37,514 nt of DNA from Sphingomonas adhaesiva (GTDB lineage: Bacteria; Pseudomonadota; Alphaproteobacteria; Sphingomonadales; Sphingomonadaceae), in contig NZ_NWVC01000013.1 of NCBI RefSeq assembly GCF_002374855.1, positions 1 through 37,514 of the forward strand, in the 5' to 3' direction. The position numbers and the translations under genes are program-made. Position 1 is the stretch's first letter; every line of letters begins with the position of its first letter. The notes beneath the pieces are model-generated. The model saw only the letters and a program-made list of their open reading frames with translations, ran no database searches and had not been told where the DNA came from. Positions 32,725-37,514 of this stretch are shown here, in pieces.

Positions 32725-35022
32725 TCAGGCCTGGAGCGCCGCCTGGGCGGCGCGGCCGAGGTTGACGGAGAGCTGACGATAGCCGCTCTGGTATTGGGGC
32801 GGCAGCGGCGGATCGGCGTACCCCTGCTGCGCGGCGGCGCGAAGCGTCCAGTTCGGGTCCATCTGATGTGGACGGGCGAGGGCGCACAGGTCAGCGCGCC
32901 CCGCCGCGAGGATCGAGTTGACGTGGTCGACCTCGAAGATGTTGCCGACCGCGATCGTCGCCACGCCGAGCTCGTTCCTGATCCGGTCGGAGAACGGCGT
33001 CTGGAACATCCGCCCATAGACCGGCTTCTCGGCCTTGGTGACCTGGCCGGAGGAGACGTCGACCACGTCCACGCCCGCTTCGACGAAGGCGCGGCTGATC
33101 TCCACCGCCTCGACGGGCGTCACACCGGCGTCGCCGACCCAGTCGTGCGCGGAGATGCGCACCGACATCGGCTTCTCGTCGGGCCAGACCGCGCGCATCG
33201 CACGGAACACCTCGAGCGGGTAGCGCAGGCGGTTATCGAGGCTTCCGCCATATTCGTCGTCGCGCCTGTTCTGCGTGGGGCTGATGAACGCCGACAGCAG
33301 GTAGCCGTGCGCGCAGTGGAGCTCGATCATGTCGAACCCGGCCCGATGCGCCAGCTGGGCGGCGGTCACGAACTGGTCGCGCACCAGGTCCATGGCCGCG
33401 CGCGTCATCGGGGCAGGCTTGGCGTTACCGGGCGCATACTCGAGGTCGGACGGCGCGAGCAGGTCCCAGGCGCCTTCCTCCAGTGGGCGGTCGATCCCCT
33501 CCCACGCCACACGGGTCGACCCCTTGGCGCCACTGTGCCCGATCTGCAGGCACATCTTCGCACCCGAGCGCTCGTGCGCGAAGTCGACGACTCGCCTCCA
33601 CGCGAGCATCTGCTCCTCGTTCCACATGCCCGGACAGCCCGGGCTGATGCGGCCCTCGGGCGACACGCAGGTCATCTCGGTGTAGACGAGCGCGGCGCCG
33701 CCGAGCGCCCGCGCGCCGTAGTGCACGAGGTGGAAGTCGTTGGGCACGCCGTCAGCGGCCGAGTACATCGCCATGGGCGAGACGACGATGCGGTTGGCGA
33801 GCTCCATGCCGCGCAGCCGGAGCGGGGTGAACATCGGCGGCACCGCCTGATCCGCCGGGCGGCCCGTCGCACGCCCGGCGAACCAGCGCTCGACGCCCTC
33901 GAGCCAGGCGGGATCGCGCTCGCGCAGGTTCTCGTGGCTGATCCGCTGGCTGCGGGTGAGAAGCGAGTAGGTGAACTGGACCGGCTCGAAGCCGAGGTAG
34001 CGGTCGAGCGTCTCGAACCACTCGGTGGAGTTGCGCGCCGAGTTCTGGAGCTTGAGCACCTCGACTGTGCGCTCGGCCTGATACTCCTCCAGCGCCGCCT
34101 CGCGAGACAGGCCCGGCCGGTTCAGCACCTCGGCGAGCTTGATCGCGTCCTCGAGCGCGAGCTTCGTGCCCGAGCCGATCGAGAAGTGCGCGGTGTGCGC
34201 CGCGTCGCCCAGGAGGATGACCTTGTCGTAGGCCCAGCGCTCGCAGAGCACACGCCGGAAGTTGAGCCACATGGCGGGCCCGTCGAGGTGCGCGGCGTTC
34301 GACATGAGCCGGTGTCCTTCCAGATGGCGGAGGAAGATGCGCTCGCAGAGCGCGATCGCGTCCACCTGCCCCATCCGGTCGAAGCCCAGCCCGCGCCACG
34401 TCTCCTCCGAGCACTCGACGATGAAGGTCGAGAGCCCGTCGTCGAAGCGGTAGGCGTGCGCCCAGATCCAGCCGGCCTCCGTCTCCTCGAAGGCGAAGGT
34501 GAAGGCGTCGAAGGTCTTGGTCGTGCCTAGCCAGACGAACTTGTTCGCGCGCACCTGCACGTCGACGCCGAAGTGATCCGCGTAGCGCTCGCGGACGCGG
34601 CTGTTGACGCCATCGGCGGCGATGACGAGGTCGTAGTCCCGCCAGTCCGCGAGGCCCGCCCCGAACTCGACCCCGTGGTGGAGCGCAACGCCCAGCGCGA
34701 CGGCCCGGTCCTCCAGGATCTGGAGCAGCCGCTTCCGGCCGATGCCGATGAAGCCGTGGCCCGACGAGCGCTGCGACTCGCCACGGATGTGCACCTCGAT
34801 GTCGTCCCAGTGCGCGAACTCGCCGGCGATCGTCGCCGCGCTTTCTGGATCGTTCGCGGTAAGGTTGGCGACCGTCTGGTCCGAGAACACGACCCCCCAG
34901 CCGAACGTCACCCCGCGAGGATTGCGCTCGAGCACGTGAACCTCGTGCGCGGGATCGCGCAGCTTCATCGAGATGGCGAAGTAGAGGCCGGCGGGCCCGC
35001 CGCCCAGGCACGCAATCTTCAT
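32725..35022 (-). CDS. abmA: 2-aminobenzoyl-CoA monooxygenase/reductase
   Basis: The 765-residue protein fuses a flavoprotein monooxygenase to an old-yellow-enzyme-like reductase. The first part has the FAD loop [11 protein letters not shown] (about 5-15) and [14 protein letters not shown] near 280-295. The second begins near residue 400 with [20 protein letters not shown] and includes [14 protein letters not shown]. This arrangement is typical of 2-aminobenzoyl-CoA monooxygenase/reductase and the related salicylyl-CoA 5-hydroxylases. The former hydroxylates anthraniloyl-CoA at C5 and reduces the ring, giving a non-aromatic 2-amino-5-oxo-cyclohexene thioester. The ATG at 35022 has AGGAG six bases upstream. 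The coupled ligase, RidA and crotonase favour the aminobenzoyl substrate. Confidence 0.87.
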   Translation of the reverse strand: MKIACLGGGPAGLYFAISMKLRDPAHEVHVLERNPRGVTFGWGVVFSDQTVANLTANDPESAATIAGEFAHWDDIEVHIRGESQRSSGHGFIGIGRKRLLQILEDRAVALGVALHHGVEFGAGLADWRDYDLVIAADGVNSRVRERYADHFGVDVQVRANKFVWLGTTKTFDAFTFAFEETEAGWIWAHAYRFDDGLSTFIVECSEETWRGLGFDRMGQVDAIALCERIFLRHLEGHRLMSNAAHLDGPAMWLNFRRVLCERWAYDKVILLGDAAHTAHFSIGSGTKLALEDAIKLAEVLNRPGLSREAALEEYQAERTVEVLKLQNSARNSTEWFETLDRYLGFEPVQFTYSLLTRSQRISHENLRERDPAWLEGVERWFAGRATGRPADQAVPPMFTPLRLRGMELANRIVVSPMAMYSAADGVPNDFHLVHYGARALGGAALVYTEMTCVSPEGRISPGCPGMWNEEQMLAWRRVVDFAHERSGAKMCLQIGHSGAKGSTRVAWEGIDRPLEEGAWDLLAPSDLEYAPGNAKPAPMTRAAMDLVRDQFVTAAQLAHRAGFDMIELHCAHGYLLSAFISPTQNRRDDEYGGSLDNRLRYPLEVFRAMRAVWPDEKPMSVRISAHDWVGDAGVTPVEAVEISRAFVEAGVDVVDVSSGQVTKAEKPVYGRMFQTPFSDRIRNELGVATIAVGNIFEVDHVNSILAAGRADLCALARPHQMDPNWTLRAAAQQGYADPPLPPQYQSGYRQLSVNLGRAAQAALQA

Positions 35023-35047
35023 GGCCAACTCCTCTCAAGGTCTAAAC

Positions 35048-35086
35048 TGTTTACAACATTGCTTGCATTATGTTCAAGCCTAAAAT
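35048..35086. promoter_or_regulatory. divergent promoter with shared 20-bp operator
   Basis: The shared element lies at 35049-35068 in minus orientation (octamers ATGCAAGC and TTGTAAAC). On the minus strand it fills the 18-base spacer between TTGAAC (35072-35077) and TAAACA (35048-35053) of the abmA promoter. On the plus strand TTGCTT (35059-35064) and TAAAAT (35081-35086), 16 bases apart, could drive the glutaryl-CoA dehydrogenase gene. One bound regulator would cover both promoters. Confidence 0.65.
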
Positions 35087-35113
35087 ATATGGATCTGGAG
35101 CATGGAGGTGGCG

Positions 35114-36325
35114 ATGGTGCCGGCACACGAAATCCGCGGTTCCCGACCGGCAGCCTGGCCACGGCTGGTCTGGGAGGACCCCCTCCTGCTGGAGGAGGCG
35201 CTCACCGACGAGGAGCGCATGGTCCGCGACTCGGCGCGCGCCTTCGCCGCGGAGCACCTCGCGCCGATCGTCCGGGAGGCGAACCGCCGCGAGATGTATG
35301 ACCGCGACCTGATGCGCCGCTTCGGCGAGGCGGGGCTGCTCGGCCCGACGATCGAGGGCTATGGATGCGCCGGCGTGTCATACGTCGCCTACGGGCTGAT
35401 TGCGCGGGAGGTGGAGCGCGTCGATTCGGCCTACCGCTCGGCGATGAGCGTGCAGTCGAGCCTCGTCATGCACCCGATCCACGCCTTCGGCACAGAGGCG
35501 CAGCGCGAGCGTTACCTGCCGAAGCTGGCCGCGGGCGAGTGGATCGGCGCCTTCGGACTGACCGAGCCCGATGCGGGATCCGACCCGGGCGGGATGAAGA
35601 CGCGCGCGCGGTCCGCGGGCGGCGACTACGTGCTGACCGGCGCCAAGACGTGGATCACCAACTCGCCGATCGCCGACGTGTTCGTGGTCTGGGCGAAGTG
35701 TGACGACGGCGCGATCCGCGGCTTCCTGCTCGAGCGCGGCGACGTCGGGCTCACCACCCCCAAGATCGACGGCAAGTTCTCACTGCGCGCCTGGGTGACG
35801 GGCGAGATCGTGATGGACGAGGTGCGCGTGCCCAGCGACCGCCTCCTCCCCGGCGTCGAGGGCCTGAGGGGGCCGTTCGGCTGCCTCAACAACGCGCGCT
35901 ACGGCATCGCCTGGGGAGCCATGGGCGCGGCCGAGGCCTGCTGGCACGCCGCGCGCGCCTACGGCCTCGACCGTCGCCAGTTCGACCGCCCTCTCGCCGC
36001 GACGCAGCTGTTCCAGAAGAAGCTCGCCGACATGCAGACCGAGATCACCCTCGGGCTGAACGCCTGCCTCACCGCAGGGCGGCTGCTCGACGCTCACAGG
36101 CTCGCACCCGAGGCGATCAGCCTCATCAAGCGCAACAATTGCGGGAAGGCGCTCGAGATCGCGCGCGCGGCGCGCGACATGCACGGCGGCAACGGCGTGT
36201 CGGACGAGTACAACGTCATCCGCCACGTCATGAACCTCGAGGCGGTCAACACCTACGAGGGCACGCACGACATCCACGCGCTGATCCTCGGACGCGCGCA
36301 GACGGGACTGCAGGCGTTCTCGTGA
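35114..36325 (+). CDS. glutaryl-CoA dehydrogenase
   Basis: The 403-residue acyl-CoA dehydrogenase matches the glutaryl-CoA group: [16 protein letters not shown] around 107-122 contains Arg 108, the residue that binds the distal carboxylate, and [13 protein letters not shown] contains catalytic Glu 382. It oxidatively decarboxylates glutaryl-CoA to crotonyl-CoA. The ATG at 35114 has GGAGG five bases upstream; an ATG at 35102 lacks room for a ribosome site. Divergent pairing with abmA across one operator implies that glutaryl-CoA is an intermediate of the anthranilate branch (inference). Confidence 0.92.
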   Translation: MVPAHEIRGSRPAAWPRLVWEDPLLLEEALTDEERMVRDSARAFAAEHLAPIVREANRREMYDRDLMRRFGEAGLLGPTIEGYGCAGVSYVAYGLIAREVERVDSAYRSAMSVQSSLVMHPIHAFGTEAQRERYLPKLAAGEWIGAFGLTEPDAGSDPGGMKTRARSAGGDYVLTGAKTWITNSPIADVFVVWAKCDDGAIRGFLLERGDVGLTTPKIDGKFSLRAWVTGEIVMDEVRVPSDRLLPGVEGLRGPFGCLNNARYGIAWGAMGAAEACWHAARAYGLDRRQFDRPLAATQLFQKKLADMQTEITLGLNACLTAGRLLDAHRLAPEAISLIKRNNCGKALEIARAARDMHGGNGVSDEYNVIRHVMNLEAVNTYEGTHDIHALILGRAQTGLQAFS

Positions 36326-36352
36326 GCGCGGGCCACCCGTCACCATCGCGAG

Positions 36353-36368
36353 CGCGTGGCGCCACGCG
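36353..36368. repeat. perfect 16-bp palindrome
   Basis: CGCGTGGC followed directly by GCCACGCG forms a perfect palindrome 28 bases after the glutaryl-CoA dehydrogenase stop and about 28 bases before the IS left end. It may be a terminator or a protein-binding site. Confidence 0.45.
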
Positions 36369-36396
36369 TCGAGCTCGCGCGCGGACCGCCGACTAG

Positions 36397-37045
36397 GGTC
36401 CAAACCCAATCAGAAGCTTGATTCTGCAACGGTGTGCTGATGCAGGGAGTCTCCAGTTGAGGAGGCTCTGGGCATGGCGGGATCGTTGTTCTGGTTGTCG
36501 GATGCGGCGTGGGCAGCGATCGAGCCGCACTTGCCGAAGAACCAGCCGGGAGCCCGGCGGGTCGATGATCGGCGGGTGATATCGGGTATCGTGCACATGC
36601 TGAAGTGCGGCGGTCGCTGGGCCGATTGCCCGAGCGAGTATGGTCCCTCGACGACCATCTACAATCGCTGGAACCGCTGGAGCCGACGCGGCGTGTGGAA
36701 CTGTATCCTGGCGGCGCTGACCGAGGAAGGGTGGATCGCCGAGACCGGCCAGATCGACAGCAGCTATGTGAAAGCGCACCGGTGCTCCGGCGGCGCAAAG
36801 GGGGGGCTCGAGCCCAGGCCATTGGCATTTCGCGCGGCGGTCGGACGACGAAGATCCACGCCCTCGTCGACCTCCTCGGGCGGCCTCTCCGCCTCGCGCT
36901 GACGCCGGGCAACACTTCCGACATCAAGGGCGTCGAGCTGCTGGTCGACGCCACCGCCCGCATGAAGCGCGTTATCGCCGACCGGGGCTACGACGCCAAC
37001 AGGCTCCGCGCGGCGTTGCGGGAACAGGGCACGATCCCTGTCCGT
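36397..37045 (+). mobile_element. IS5-family element, 3'-truncated
   Basis: The left end follows a CTAG at 36393-36396, a typical target of the IS427 group. A transposase starts at 36474. The similarity expected of the family stops just after residues GTIPV, near 37045, so the 3' third with the catalytic Glu and the right end are missing. The IS3-family gene that follows is the likely cause. Exact boundaries are uncertain. Confidence 0.75.
36474..37045 (+). pseudogene. IS5-family transposase with -1 frameshift, truncated
   Basis: The first frame reads MAGSLFWLSDAAWAAIEPHLP and includes the first catalytic Asp in GQIDSSYVKAHR. At 36797-36806 the run AAAGGGGGGG allows a -1 slip into a frame continuing HALVDLLGRPLRLALTPGN and ADRGYDANRLRAAL, which holds the second Asp. 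Many IS427-group elements use programmed frameshifting here, so the shift itself is probably natural. The gene ends abruptly before the final Glu motif and is therefore inactive. Confidence 0.8.
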
Positions 37046-37514
37046 CGTCAGAACATTCGGCACAACTCGCGGCGTAGATTAGCGGAGTGCGGACCTCGTC
37101 AGGGGGTTGATGTTAGGCGGCGAACTTGCGGTGCTGGCAAGCGCCGATGTTCGATGGTCTGTCGCTTGATCCTTTCGCGCAGTTTGATGATTGCCGGAGC
37201 CCTGCCGAAGTAGGCGTCGGCAGGCGTCACGTTGGCCAGGCTCTCGTGGTATCGCTGGTGATTGTAGTGCTCGACGAAGGCCTCGATGTGGGCTTCGAGG
37301 TCGCCGGGCAGGAAGTAGTTTTCCAGCAAGATGCGGTTTTTCAGGGTCTGGTGCCAGCGCTCGATCTTGCCCTGGGTTTGGGGATGACACGGGGCGCCGC
37401 GGACATGGCTCATCTTCCGGGCCTCGATGTATTCCGCCAGCTCACCCGCGATGTAGCTGGGGCCATTATCGCTGAGTAGCCGGGGTTTGTGCAGCACCGT
37501 GGCGCTGTCGCAAC
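37046..37514 (-). mobile_element. IS3-family element, partial at window edge
   Basis: A transposase gene on the minus strand enters from beyond 37514. The junction with the broken IS5-family element lies between about 37041 and 37098. No clear terminal inverted repeat could be fixed from one end. Confidence 0.65.
37099..37514 (-). CDS. IS3-family transposase (OrfB-type), partial
   Basis: The visible C-terminal part (about 138 codons) has LLSDNGPSYIAGELAEYIEA with the second catalytic Asp, and HPQTQGKIERWHQTLKNR with the catalytic Glu, the end of the retroviral-integrase-like DDE core. YNHQRYHESLANVTPADAYFG is the usual family tail. The N-terminus, including the first Asp, lies outside the window, so whether the gene is intact cannot be judged. 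Confidence 0.88.
   Translation of the reverse strand, partial: CDSATVLHKPRLLSDNGPSYIAGELAEYIEARKMSHVRGAPCHPQTQGKIERWHQTLKNRILLENYFLPGDLEAHIEAFVEHYNHQRYHESLANVTPADAYFGRAPAIIKLRERIKRQTIEHRRLPAPQVRRLTSTP

Noticed and set aside
32698..34530. Long plus-strand open frame opposite abmA
   Set aside because: It is a shadow of the monooxygenase/reductase gene, created by high GC in third positions.
32725..35022. Salicylyl-CoA 5-hydroxylase as the primary call
   Set aside because: The same fused architecture fits, but the co-transcribed RidA and BadI-like crotonase and the anthranilate-producing car genes favour 2-aminobenzoyl-CoA. Kept as an alternative.
1..37514. tRNA, rRNA or riboswitch genes
   Set aside because: No cloverleaf, rRNA-like segment or known riboswitch core was noticed while reading either strand.

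Overview
The window comes from a GC-rich alphaproteobacterium, most likely a sphingomonad. The evidence is the car genes, the TonB-dependent receptor, the large serine recombinase with its small upstream partner gene, and the IS types. The left part looks like plasmid or integrative-element backbone. The middle and right hold a dense catabolic island that ends in broken insertion sequences, so a megaplasmid or integrated element is the likely setting (inference).

Left part (1-13.3 kb). Bases 1-778 carry possible IS-derived repeats and one doubtful small gene. From 779 to 10272 a tightly overlapping, mostly plus-strand set encodes two unrecognised proteins, a ParB-like protein, a small Cys-rich protein, an unrecognised protein, a solitary N6-adenine methyltransferase, an unrecognised protein, a degenerate P-loop protein, a ubiquitin-like beta-grasp protein and a ThiF/E1-like activating enzyme. 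Two unrecognised genes lie on the minus strand within and just after this set. A large serine recombinase broken at a G7 run follows, then a TfoX-like gene broken at a C7 run and a cupin.

Catabolic island (14.4-36.3 kb). The minus-strand operon carAa-Ba-Bb-C-Ac encodes carbazole 1,9a-dioxygenase, the meta-cleavage enzyme, the hydrolase and a ferredoxin. This set is expected to convert carbazole to anthranilate plus 2-hydroxypenta-2,4-dienoate. The plus-strand set carD-F-E takes the dienoate to pyruvate and acetyl-CoA and is followed by a second ferredoxin and a ferredoxin reductase. Two paralogous FadR-type GntR regulators flank the car upper operon, and a TonB receptor follows the second one. 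The right half carries a CoA-dependent anthranilate route: 2-aminobenzoate-CoA ligase, RidA, thioesterase, acyl-CoA dehydrogenase, crotonase-fold enzyme, MarR regulator, SDR and the fused 2-aminobenzoyl-CoA monooxygenase/reductase, with a divergent glutaryl-CoA dehydrogenase. Both halves of the carbazole molecule therefore appear to be handled within 22 kb. No anthranilate dioxygenase or catechol pathway is seen.

Regulation. A 20-bp element made of two direct octamers (consensus TTGYWARC, 12-bp period) occurs at the carD promoter, the first GntR promoter, the carAa promoter and the divergent anthranilate/glutaryl-CoA promoter. It suggests one shared regulon under the GntR pair (inference).

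Right end. An IS5-family element with a -1 frameshift site is cut off by an IS3-family element that runs out of the window.
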